Source: an uncultured Lachnospiraceae bacterium (GTDB taxonomy: Bacteria; Bacillota; Clostridia; Lachnospirales; Lachnospiraceae). Taken from it: 6,870 bases of DNA. A program made the position numbers and the translations under genes. The notes under the pieces were generated by a model. That model was given only the letters and a program-made list of their open reading frames with translations, ran no database searches and had not been told where the DNA came from. The stretch is from contig CABQGZ010000180.1 of NCBI GenBank assembly GCA_902463835.1, positions 1 through 6,870 on the forward strand, in the 5' to 3' direction. Numbering within the stretch: position 1 is the first letter of the stretch; each line of letters opens with the position of its first letter. Positions 1 to 6,089 of this stretch are shown here, one piece after another.

Positions 1-1482
1 GTGCTGTGTCAACTGCGGCAGGAGGGGAAGGCAATCGATAAAGCCTGGAATTACCAGGTGACTGAGAATCTCTTTACCACCATAACAAATGCCAATTTCG
101 ATGATGACACGATTCTGCGAAAAGTAAAAGATACGCTAAAATTAAAGGAACAGCTGCGGAAAAATATTTCATCTGAAGATACGCTGCGGGCAGCGCTGTA
201 TGAGGAAGAGGAGGATGCAAATCTTCTGGAAAAGGCCAAAACGGTAGGGGTGTTACATACGAAGCAGGAGGATATCCGAAGCCTGCGGGAGCTGATCACC
301 TATGGACTCAAAGGGCTGGCCGCCTACCTGAAGCATGCCAATACCCTTATGGAGGATGATCCGGCGATTCACGCGTTCTTACAGGAAGCCCTTGCAAAGA
401 CCCTGGATGACAGTCTGACGGTGGATGATCTGGTAGCGCTGACCTTAGAGACTGGGAAATACGGCGTGGAGGCCATGGCTCTTCTGGATAAGGCCAATAC
501 GGGCCATTACGGCAATCCGCAGATCACAAAAGTTAATATCGGTGTTCGGAAGAACCCGGCCATCCTGATCTCAGGCCACGACCTGAGAGATCTGGAAATG
601 CTGCTGGAGCAGACCGAAGGTACTGGCGTGGATGTGTACACCCACTCTGAGATGCTGCCGGCCCATTACTATCCGGCCTTTCAGAAATACAGCCATTTCG
701 TGGGAAACTACGGGAATGCCTGGTGGAAGCAGAAGGAGGAATTCGAAGCCTTTGGAGGTCCCATTCTTCTCACCACCAACTGCCTGGTTCCGCCAAAGGA
801 CAGCTACAAGGATCGGGTGTATACCACCGGAGCGGTGGGATATACAGGCTGCAAGCACATCCCGGGCGGCATAGGGGAAAAGAAGGATTTCTCAGAGTTG
901 ATCGCTCACGCGAAGCGCTGTCCGGCACCCAAGGAGCTGGAAACCGGCGAGATCGTAGGAGGCTTTGCCCATAATCAGGTGCTGGCGCTGGCTGATCAGA
1001 TTGTGGAGGCCGTCCAGAGCGGCGCAATCCGGCGGTTTGTGGTGATGGCTGGCTGCGACGGAAGAAGCCGTGAGCGCAATTACTATACGGATTTTGCAAA
1101 AGCGCTGCCCAAGGATACAGTGATCCTCACGGCGGGCTGCGCGAAGTATAAGTATAACAAGCTGAATCTGGGTGATATCAATGGAATTCCACGGGTGCTG
1201 GACGCCGGACAGTGCAACGATTCCTACTCCCTGGCGGTGATCGCCATGAAGCTGCAGGAGGTCTTTGGTCTTGCGGACATCAATGATCTGCCCATCAGCT
1301 ACAACATTGCATGGTATGAGCAGAAGGCGGTGATCGTGCTGCTGGCCCTTCTTCATCTGGGAGTAAAAAACATCCGCCTGGGCCCCACACTTCCGGCCTT
1401 TCTGTCCCCCAATGTGGCGAAGGTACTGGTGGAGAACTTTGGGATTGCCGGAATTACAACGGTGGAGGAAGATATGGTGTAA
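1..1482 (+). CDS. hcp: Hydroxylamine reductase / hybrid cluster protein Hcp, N-terminus cut by window edge
   Basis: Hcp is a cytoplasmic Fe-S enzyme that reduces hydroxylamine to ammonia in vitro and is now mostly seen as a nitric oxide reductase (NO to N2O) in nitrosative-stress defence. All seven protein ligands of the hybrid Fe-S-O cluster are visible, numbered from the window edge: His193 (SGHDLRD), Glu217 (HSEMLP), Cys261 (TTNCLVP), Cys352 (AGCDGR), Cys380 (TAGCAKY), Cys405 (AGQCNDS) and Glu440 (WYEQKA). Their spacing agrees with the Desulfovibrio vulgaris enzyme as I remember it (His244 to Glu494), apart from a three-residue gap. Alignment from memory suggests about 42 residues are missing upstream, including the N-terminal four-cysteine cluster motif, so the GTG at position 1 is not the real start. 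Full length would be about 535 residues, normal for the family. The C-terminus is complete and ends in TAA. The promoter lies outside the window. Confidence 0.97.
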   Translation: MLCQLRQEGKAIDKAWNYQVTENLFTTITNANFDDDTILRKVKDTLKLKEQLRKNISSEDTLRAALYEEEEDANLLEKAKTVGVLHTKQEDIRSLRELITYGLKGLAAYLKHANTLMEDDPAIHAFLQEALAKTLDDSLTVDDLVALTLETGKYGVEAMALLDKANTGHYGNPQITKVNIGVRKNPAILISGHDLRDLEMLLEQTEGTGVDVYTHSEMLPAHYYPAFQKYSHFVGNYGNAWWKQKEEFEAFGGPILLTTNCLVPPKDSYKDRVYTTGAVGYTGCKHIPGGIGEKKDFSELIAHAKRCPAPKELETGEIVGGFAHNQVLALADQIVEAVQSGAIRRFVVMAGCDGRSRERNYYTDFAKALPKDTVILTAGCAKYKYNKLNLGDINGIPRVLDAGQCNDSYSLAVIAMKLQEVFGLADINDLPISYNIAWYEQKAVIVLLALLHLGVKNIRLGPTLPAFLSPNVAKVLVENFGIAGITTVEEDMV

Positions 1483-1502
1483 CAGTTTTTTAAAGAGGAG
1501 TA

Positions 1503-1531
1503 TTGACGAAACACTGGCGAGCGTTTAGAAT
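1503..1531 (+). promoter_or_regulatory. Likely sigma-A promoter for the YkgJ-family gene
   Basis: TTGACG (1503-1508) and TAGAAT (1526-1531) are separated by 17 bp; each hexamer matches the housekeeping consensus at 5 of 6 positions. Transcription would begin near 1538, leaving a leader of about 26 nt before ATG 1564. This position rules out the TTG at 1531 as a start on this transcript. Prediction from sequence only. Confidence 0.5.
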
Positions 1532-1563
1532 TGATAGAAAACGCGAAGATGGTGTGGGCTAAG

Positions 1564-2235
1564 ATGAAACGAGAGATTGATATCAAGGATATTTCCGACG
1601 GAAAATTGTATGGATTGAATGACATGGTGAAGGCGGACTGTCATGACTGCGCGGGCTGTTCCGCCTGCTGCCATGGGATGGGGGATTCCATTGTCCTGGA
1701 TCCCATGGATCTGTATGGGCTGATCAAGGGGACGGGGCTCGGATTTTCGGAGCTGCTGGAGCAGTATCTGGAGTTGGGAGTGGTGGACGGCATCATTCTG
1801 CCCCACCTGGCCATGAAAGGCGAGGGGGAGGCCTGCCGGTTCCTGAACAGCCAGGGCAGGTGCTCCATTCACGGATACCGGCCCGGTATCTGCCGTCTGT
1901 TCCCGTTGGGGAGAATCTACGAGGACGGCGGAGTGAAATATTTTTTGCAGATTCATGAATGTGCCAGGGAAAATCGTTCGAAGATCAAGGTAAAAAAGTG
2001 GCTGGATGTGCCTGAGAGCAAAAGGTACGAGCAGTTTATCCTGGACTGGCATTATTTTTTGAATGACCTGGAGGAGCAGATTTCGGTGAGAACGGAGGAA
2101 TATCACAAGAATTGTAATATGCTTCTGCTGAATACTTTTTTTGTGACGCCCTATGACGTGGAGGCGGATTTTTATGAGCAGTTTTATGAGCGGTTTTCCA
2201 GAGTGCGGCAGGAGCTTTTTGACTATTGTCCATAG
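1564..2235 (+). CDS. YkgJ-family cysteine-cluster protein (putative Fe-S or zinc binding)
   Basis: The 223-residue cytoplasmic protein has the YkgJ/CxxCxxCC cysteine pattern: Cys26, Cys29, Cys32, Cys35 and Cys36 (C-x2-C-x2-C-x2-CC), then Cys91, Cys100 (GRCSIH), Cys110 (RPGICRLFP) and Cys133 (HEC). The family is thought to bind a metal or Fe-S cluster; its biochemical role is not established. No signal peptide or membrane segment is seen. I chose ATG 1564 because conserved-looking sequence (ISDGKLYGLNDMVKADC) begins just after it and a promoter -10 covers the in-frame TTG at 1531; ATG 1549 is a second in-frame option. The Shine-Dalgarno for either is weak. It follows hcp by 81 bp on the same strand and may be read both from hcp and from its own promoter. 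The last ~80 residues are acidic/aromatic and contain one extra cysteine pair member (HKNCN) and a terminal DYCP. Family assignment is firm; function is not. Confidence 0.88.
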   Translation: MKREIDIKDISDGKLYGLNDMVKADCHDCAGCSACCHGMGDSIVLDPMDLYGLIKGTGLGFSELLEQYLELGVVDGIILPHLAMKGEGEACRFLNSQGRCSIHGYRPGICRLFPLGRIYEDGGVKYFLQIHECARENRSKIKVKKWLDVPESKRYEQFILDWHYFLNDLEEQISVRTEEYHKNCNMLLLNTFFVTPYDVEADFYEQFYERFSRVRQELFDYCP

Positions 2236-2239
2236 GGTC

Positions 2240-2391
2240 GCGCCGGGGAAAGGGGTAGCCCTAAGACAGACGCGCTCTCGCTCCATGCAGAAACGTAGCG
2301 GACACTAACCTCACAGCCCCGTTCCGGGTCTGTTCGCTAAGTGCCGACGTTTTGCAAGGGTCTGCTTTAGGGCTACCCCTTTCTCCGGCGC
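2240..2391 (+). repeat. 150-nt near-perfect hairpin: long terminal inverted repeat with structured core
   Basis: Two 32-nt arms, 2240-2271 and 2360-2391, are complementary at 29 positions; of the remaining three, two would be G-U wobbles in a plus-strand transcript and one is an A-C mismatch. Inside, 2286-2296 pairs with 2347-2356 (10 bp, one bulged G at 2290). Then 2299-2306 pairs with 2340-2346 with one bulge, and ACAG 2313-2316 pairs with CTGT 2330-2333 around a small C/G-rich tip (2318-2328). The element starts 5 bp after the YkgJ stop codon and ends 48 bp before the next ATG. No T-run follows, so it is not a standard terminator. No target-site duplication is evident. It could be a MITE or REP-like palindromic repeat, or a structured RNA in the leader of the next gene; I do not recognise a named family. 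Confidence 0.8.
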
Positions 2392-2439
2392 TACGTTGTT
2401 GGCAGTTGTGCAATAGGAAAAAGAAAGGTATGAGAGACG

Positions 2440-3288
2440 ATGGAAGAAGTGTCAATACAGCAGCAGGTAGAGGTTAGTCTGCGGAAGAAATTTCATAGTG
2501 CGATATTCAGCCGTTTTGCGAAAGCTATTAATGAGTATGAGCTTTTAAAAGAGGGGGATAAGGTGGCGGTCTGTATTTCCGGGGGGAAGGATTCCATGCT
2601 GATGGCCAAGCTGTTTCAGGAGATTCAGCGGCACAGAAAGTGCAATTTTGATCTGGAATTTCTTGTGATGGATCCGGGGTATAATGAGGCGAACCGCAGG
2701 CAGATTGAATATAACGCGGGGATATTGGGGATTCCTATCACTGTTTTCGAATCGGATATTTTTGACTCTGTCTACCATATTGAAAAGTCCCCCTGTTACC
2801 TCTGCGCACGTATGCGGCGGGGGCATCTGTACAGCCAGGCGAGAGAGCTGGGCTGCAATAAGATTGCCCTGGGGCATCATTATGATGATGTGATCGAGAC
2901 GATCCTGATGGGAATGCTCTATGGCGGTCAGGTGCAGACCATGATGCCCAAGCTTCACAGCACCAACTTCCCGGGGATGGAGCTGATACGGCCCCTGTAT
3001 CTGGTGCGGGAGGCGGATATCAAGCACTGGCGGGATTACAATGATCTGACCTTCCTGCAGTGCGCCTGCCGGTTCACGGAGCAATGCGAGATCAGCAATG
3101 AAGATGGCAGCAACACCTCCAAGCGCCAGGAGATCAAGGAGCTGATCGCAAGATTAAAGGAGATCAATCCCTTTGTGGAGGGGAATATCTTTAAAAGTGT
3201 GGAAAATGTCAACCTGGATACCGTGATTGCGTATAAAAAGCATGGGGAGCGGCATCATTTTTTACGGGAATATGATGAGGAGAGCTGA
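2440..3288 (+). CDS. TtcA-family PP-loop ATPase (tRNA 2-thiocytidine biosynthesis type)
   Basis: The protein belongs to the adenine-nucleotide alpha-hydrolase superfamily, which adenylates a tRNA base before inserting sulfur (TtcA) or lysine (TilS). The PP-loop SGGKDS is at residues 47-52. A CxxC motif (PCYLC, Cys119 and Cys122) and a later CAC (Cys208, Cys210) match the TtcA layout, where three cysteines hold a catalytic [4Fe-4S] cluster; a further Cys216 follows. The motif GHHYDDVIET (145-154) is the usual TtcA signature. At 282 residues it is slightly shorter than the enterobacterial enzyme. ATG 2440 is preceded by AAGAAAGG (2421-2428) at a rather long 11 nt. It lies downstream of the 150-nt hairpin, with no convincing promoter between them. 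The precise tRNA target cannot be read from the sequence, and gut Clostridia often carry more than one TtcA-like protein, so I give no gene symbol. Confidence 0.88.
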   Translation: MEEVSIQQQVEVSLRKKFHSAIFSRFAKAINEYELLKEGDKVAVCISGGKDSMLMAKLFQEIQRHRKCNFDLEFLVMDPGYNEANRRQIEYNAGILGIPITVFESDIFDSVYHIEKSPCYLCARMRRGHLYSQARELGCNKIALGHHYDDVIETILMGMLYGGQVQTMMPKLHSTNFPGMELIRPLYLVREADIKHWRDYNDLTFLQCACRFTEQCEISNEDGSNTSKRQEIKELIARLKEINPFVEGNIFKSVENVNLDTVIAYKKHGERHHFLREYDEES

Positions 3289-3336
3289 TACTTTGTGAAG
3301 AAGCCCATTTATGTACCGATCTGAGATATATCTGGG

Positions 3337-3759
3337 TCAATCTCGTTTCTTCTGTTCATATATCTCCATTAGGTCATCAATTGCCATTTCGTTGTCAAGG
3401 GTATGGAAACCGAGCCAGGATTCATTCATCATTTTTGCATCAGCGATGGTATAGATATCCTTGCTGCTTTGGCCGGTGTAGAAGTGCCAATAGCGGTAGA
3501 GATAACCGGCCCAAAACATAACATCCATAGAAAAGAGGTCGTTGGATTTGGCGAGTCCACCGGCTTCTTCTGTAAGCTCCTCCAAGATATATTCTTCACC
3601 GGCCCACTGTAGACGGTCGTAGACGTCATCAAGAGCAGAAGCACATCTGCTGTTCATAAATTTTTCTATGAATTCGGTTGAATCAAGTCCGTGCTTTACA
3701 CTTAACTCGAATAAACGGCCTTGAATATCGCAAAGCTGAAGCTGAAAACGGTCTAACAT
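3337..3759 (-). CDS. Small unrecognised protein, partner of the DUF3990-type gene
   Basis: This 140-residue protein has no domain I can name with confidence. It is acidic and predicted mostly helical, with no signal peptide or membrane span. The most distinctive part is an aromatic stretch at 81-95 (MFWAGYLYRYWHFYT), followed by a likely helix-rich C-terminal part (GFHTLDNEMAIDDLMEIYEQ) ending in a basic tail. I chose ATG 3759 because AGGCAGGTG (3769-3777) sits 9 nt upstream; a GTG at 3771 would add four residues and overlap the upstream gene by 8 bp. The gap to the preceding stop codon is only 4 nt, so the two genes are almost certainly co-transcribed and translationally coupled. By position it is the natural candidate for an antitoxin or immunity partner of the ADP-ribosyltransferase-like protein, but this is inference. 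It converges on the TtcA-family gene, 48 bp away, with no clear terminator between. Confidence 0.8.
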   Translation of the reverse strand: MLDRFQLQLCDIQGRLFELSVKHGLDSTEFIEKFMNSRCASALDDVYDRLQWAGEEYILEELTEEAGGLAKSNDLFSMDVMFWAGYLYRYWHFYTGQSSKDIYTIADAKMMNESWLGFHTLDNEMAIDDLMEIYEQKKRD

Positions 3760-3763
3760 GATA

Positions 3764-4426
3764 TCATTCACCTGCCTTTAGAATCTCATCGAAGAATCGG
3801 CCTTCCCGACGATATTTTTTGCATATTTCGTTTGCTAAATCAATTCCCAGTTTGCGGTTCTTATCACTTTCAATTTTTAATGTCGCCCTATCTTTGTCAG
3901 TTAAGGTTGTTTCCACCACAATTTCAATTTGAGCGCAGGCTTTTTTCGTAATTGCCACGTATTGCCTGCCAAGCTTTAATGCAGACAGACTGTTGACAAG
4001 TGCCATATCTGTAATATCGCCTTGAAAGAAACGATCGAGCACGGTAAACATTCTGTCGTTTGCAATATAGCCAATGATCATATCATATCCATCCGTGATC
4101 GTTTTGAAACGATTATAAATGGCAGAATCCTTTACCAGTTCCATTTTGCCTCGGTTATAGGCAACGAGCAGTGCCCAGTCGAGTCCAATTTCAAGCTCCA
4201 AAAGCTTTAATCCGGAAAGATGGGCTTTTACGGTGTAAAGCTTCGCATTTTCATAATTGCAGATAAGGGTAAGGGGCTGTGCGCGGTCCGTGCCCATATA
4301 AAATCCCTGTCCGAAGTCACATCTGTCACGGCTGATAGGTGCAATCGAGCCTTTGATACCGGATTTTGAGCCGTGGTAAAGAGTGACGGTTTCATTGTTT
4401 TCTATCATGATATCTGAAGTTTTCAT
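3764..4426 (-). CDS. DUF3990-type protein, predicted ADP-ribosyltransferase fold
   Basis: The 220-residue protein matches the DUF3990 pattern as I know it, a family placed with ADP-ribosyltransferases. The visible landmarks are LYHGS (His18, the NAD-binding first-strand position), DFGQGFYMGTD (37-47, with Tyr43 in the second motif), DMIIGYIANDR (115-125) and GRQYVAITKKA (153-163), where Gln155 takes the place usually held by the catalytic Glu. If the fold assignment is right, it would transfer ADP-ribose from NAD+ to a protein or nucleic acid; the target is unknown and activity is unproven. No secretion signal is seen, so it should act inside the cell. ATG 4426 is chosen because GGAGG (4435-4439) lies exactly 8 nt upstream; a further ATG at 4441 has no such site. 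It is the first gene of a two-gene unit with its own promoter, and base composition is clearly lower in GC than the neighbouring symporter. Confidence 0.8.
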   Translation of the reverse strand: MKTSDIMIENNETVTLYHGSKSGIKGSIAPISRDRCDFGQGFYMGTDRAQPLTLICNYENAKLYTVKAHLSGLKLLELEIGLDWALLVAYNRGKMELVKDSAIYNRFKTITDGYDMIIGYIANDRMFTVLDRFFQGDITDMALVNSLSALKLGRQYVAITKKACAQIEIVVETTLTDKDRATLKIESDKNRKLGIDLANEICKKYRREGRFFDEILKAGE

Positions 4427-4434
4427 AAGTGAAA

Positions 4435-4439
4435 CCTCC
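4435..4439 (-). promoter_or_regulatory. Shine-Dalgarno GGAGG fixing the start of the DUF3990-type gene
   Basis: A perfect GGAGG lies 8 nt before ATG 4426 and overlaps the codon region of the more upstream ATG 4441, so it can serve only the shorter product (220 residues). Confidence 0.75.
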
Positions 4440-4469
4440 ATCCTATTAATATAATATCTGTCTTTGGAT

Positions 4470-4499
4470 ATTATAGCACGAGGAGATGGATAATGACAA
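4470..4499 (-). promoter_or_regulatory. Strong sigma-A promoter of the DUF3990 two-gene unit
   Basis: Read on the minus strand, TTGTCA (4499-4494) and a consensus TATAAT (4475-4470) are 18 bp apart. The expected transcription start is near 4463, giving a leader of about 37 nt that contains the GGAGG ribosome site. No inverted repeat that would be an obvious operator is seen over it. It lies just 48 bp beyond the symporter stop codon, so the unit is wired to be transcribed independently, although read-through from the symporter is also possible. Confidence 0.65.
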
Positions 4500-4546
4500 C
4501 ATATTTTGAAGAGTGGTATGTATCCTGCCCAATAATTCAGATACGA

Positions 4547-5878
4547 TTACCGTTGTCTGGGGCGTCCTTTTGGGCAGTAGAAACTTACCTTGTCACGCAG
4601 CATCCAAAGGCACAAGAGATTGGGCAGTGCCATCAGGGCATTCAACAGATCGGAAATCCCCCACACCAGCTCCAGGGATATCACGGCGCCCAGATAAATG
4701 GACAGAAGGTACAGAACCTGATAGACCTTCACGCCGCGCTCCCCTGCCAGAAACCGGGCGGAGCATTCTCCATAGTAGGACCAGCCCAGAATTGTGGCAA
4801 AGGCAAACAGAACCAGAGACAGGGACAGCATCTCCTTCCCTAAGAAAGGAAGCTTGTCGAAGGCGGCAAAACACAAAGCTTCTCCGGGAATGGCAGCAAA
4901 GCCTGCGGGATCGCTGAGAATGCTGCTGACAATGGCAAGCCCAGTGATGGCGCAGATTACCACAGTATCCCAGAAGGGGCCGGTCATGGCGATAAGACTT
5001 AAGGAAACCGGATCCTCGGACTGGGCGGTGGCAGCCGACATGGGGATGGAGCCAAGCCCCGCTTCGTTGGTAAAAAGGCCTCGGGAGACACCTGTGCGCA
5101 GACCCAGCATGACCGCTGTCCCGGCGATTCCGCCCACAAAGGACCGGGAGGAAAAGGCGGAGCGGAAGATCAGGACGATGGCATCGCCCAAAAAGCTTCG
5201 ATTCAGGATCAGTAGTATCGCGCAGCCCGCCAGATAAAAGGCGCTCATGAAGGGCACAAAGTAGCTGCAGAGCCTGGAGATTGCCCCCACGCCGCCCAAA
5301 AGCACGAATCCAGCCAGCAGGGCGGCGACCATCCCAATGATATGAGGTGAGACCGGAAAATGTTCCCGGATGGCCGTGCTGATGGAATGGGACTGGACGC
5401 TGCTTCCCATGCCAAAGGAGGCCAGCACAGCCGCGCCTGCGAAAAGTGCGCCCAAAAGGGGCTTATGCAGCGTATATTTCAATACATACATGGGGCCGCC
5501 CAGATACTTGCCGGCGGAATTTTTGACACGATACAGGGCGGAGAGCAGGCATTCCCCATAACAGGTGGCAATTCCCAGGATGCCGGTAATCCAGCACCAG
5601 AACACAGCGCCCGGTCCGCCAATGGCGATGGCCGTGGAGATTCCGATGATATTTCCCGTTCCAATGGTAGCAGCTAAAGAAGCAGCCAGCGCCTGAAAGG
5701 GCGTAATACCGTCCGTTGTCTTCCTGGAGGGCGAAAAGCTCATGCGGATTCCCTTGAACACCCATTTCTGAACAAATCCCGTTCGAAACGTGAAATACAC
5801 ATGTGTTCCCAACAACAATATTATCATGGGAAAACCCCAGAGAAAACGGGTAAGCTCCTCTAATATTTTTATAATCAT
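4547..5878 (-). CDS. Sodium:alanine/glycine symporter, AGCS family
   Basis: A 443-residue inner-membrane secondary transporter that takes up alanine or glycine with Na+. It has about ten or eleven hydrophobic spans of the LeuT-like fold. Family hallmarks are AASLAATIGTGNIIG (65-79), the signature GGPGAVFWCW starting at 87 with a downstream GEC and ALYR, and the RGLFTNEAGLGS motif in the middle of the protein, followed by the TGPFWDT segment and the C-terminal ILGWSYYGE. Length is at the lower end of the family. ATG 5878 is preferred because AAAGGG lies 9 nt upstream; the in-frame ATG at 5902 has no ribosome site and overlaps a possible -10. It is divergent from the DUF4914 gene, with 211 bp between, and has no recognisable terminator before the DUF3990 unit downstream. 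Substrate choice between alanine, glycine or a related amino acid cannot be decided here. Confidence 0.94.
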   Translation of the reverse strand: MIIKILEELTRFLWGFPMIILLLGTHVYFTFRTGFVQKWVFKGIRMSFSPSRKTTDGITPFQALAASLAATIGTGNIIGISTAIAIGGPGAVFWCWITGILGIATCYGECLLSALYRVKNSAGKYLGGPMYVLKYTLHKPLLGALFAGAAVLASFGMGSSVQSHSISTAIREHFPVSPHIIGMVAALLAGFVLLGGVGAISRLCSYFVPFMSAFYLAGCAILLILNRSFLGDAIVLIFRSAFSSRSFVGGIAGTAVMLGLRTGVSRGLFTNEAGLGSIPMSAATAQSEDPVSLSLIAMTGPFWDTVVICAITGLAIVSSILSDPAGFAAIPGEALCFAAFDKLPFLGKEMLSLSLVLFAFATILGWSYYGECSARFLAGERGVKVYQVLYLLSIYLGAVISLELVWGISDLLNALMALPNLLCLWMLRDKVSFYCPKGRPRQR

Positions 5879-5887
5879 GGCAGCGGG

Positions 5888-5893
5888 CCCTTT
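5888..5893 (-). promoter_or_regulatory. Shine-Dalgarno AAAGGG deciding the symporter start
   Basis: AAAGGG on the minus strand sits 9 nt before ATG 5878. Nothing comparable precedes ATG 5902, so the shorter protein is favoured. Confidence 0.55.
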
Positions 5894-5901
5894 GGCGATC
5901 A

Positions 5902-5932
5902 TTTATAAAGGGTATGTCATGAATCCCTGAAA
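5902..5932 (-). promoter_or_regulatory. Possible weak promoter of the symporter gene
   Basis: TATAAA (5907-5902 on the minus strand) is a good -10 hexamer at a suitable distance from ATG 5878. The best -35 candidate, TTTCAG (5932-5927), is poor and 19 bp away, so the promoter would need an activator or be weak. Tentative. Confidence 0.3.
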
Positions 5933-5971
5933 TATGAGTGGTATGCCTCTGGGGCCAATTGCGCCTACCCC

Positions 5972-5983
5972 TAGAAATTTCTA
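5972..5983. promoter_or_regulatory. Perfect 12-bp palindrome, candidate operator
   Basis: TAGAAATTTCTA is a perfect dyad in the middle of the divergent region between the symporter and the DUF4914 gene. It is typical in size for the site of a dimeric regulator, but no regulator gene lies in the window and I cannot name one. Confidence 0.35.
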
Positions 5984-5986
5984 TTC

Positions 5987-6019
5987 TCAAAGCCAGCCAA
6001 GAACCAGCTAAGAACCATT
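5987..6019 (+). repeat. Three imperfect 11-bp tandem repeats upstream of the DUF4914 gene
   Basis: Units 5987-5997, 5998-6008 (CAAGAACCAGC) and 6009-6019 (TAAGAACCATT) follow each other without gaps. Units 2 and 3 agree at 8 of 11 positions, units 1 and 2 at 7 of 11. The 11-bp period is close to one helical turn, as in sites for cooperatively binding regulators, and the array ends 18 bp before a consensus -35. It may equally be chance duplication. Confidence 0.4.
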
Positions 6020-6037
6020 CCTTAGCGCCCCAAATCG

Positions 6038-6065
6038 TTGACATCCCCCCAGCGTCTGTGATACC
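6038..6065 (+). promoter_or_regulatory. Likely promoter of the DUF4914 gene
   Basis: A perfect -35 TTGACA (6038-6043) is followed after 16 bp by GATACC (6060-6065), a weak -10 preceded by TGT, which gives an extended -10 element. The start would be near 6072, about 18 nt before the ATG. The strong -35 with weak -10 suggests regulated use. Confidence 0.42.
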
Positions 6066-6073
6066 CTTGCACG

Positions 6074-6082
6074 AAAAGGTGG
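6074..6082 (+). promoter_or_regulatory. Shine-Dalgarno of the DUF4914 gene
   Basis: AAAAGGTGG is a near-consensus ribosome site ending 7 nt before ATG 6090, which fixes that ATG as the start. Confidence 0.7.
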
Positions 6083-6089
6083 TGTTAGG

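Noticed and set aside
1..3. GTG at the first base as the start of hcp
   Set aside because: Comparison with the known Hcp layout shows about 42 residues, including the N-terminal cysteine cluster, are missing; the gene continues upstream of the window.
892..1356. 154-codon minus-strand open frame inside hcp
   Set aside because: It is antisense to a well-conserved coding region and has no family resemblance; GC-rich coding DNA commonly produces such frames.
1525..2286. 253-codon minus-strand open frame opposite the YkgJ gene
   Set aside because: The plus-strand product has a clear conserved cysteine pattern; the antisense product has none and begins inside the hairpin arm.
2240..2391. Hairpin as an intrinsic terminator or 6S RNA
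   Set aside because: No T-run follows 2391, the stem is far longer than terminators need, and its near-perfect outer stem lacks the central open bubble expected of 6S RNA.
2240..2391. CRISPR array or retron-like RNA
   Set aside because: There is only one pair of inverted arms, no regular direct repeats with spacers, and no Cas or reverse transcriptase gene in the window.
3324..3333. AGATATATCT palindrome between the convergent genes as a terminator
   Set aside because: It has no loop, low stability and no adjacent T-run on either strand.
4493..4917. Plus-strand frames opposite the symporter 3' end
   Set aside because: The product is low-complexity and unlike any family; the minus strand encodes the conserved C-terminus of the symporter here.
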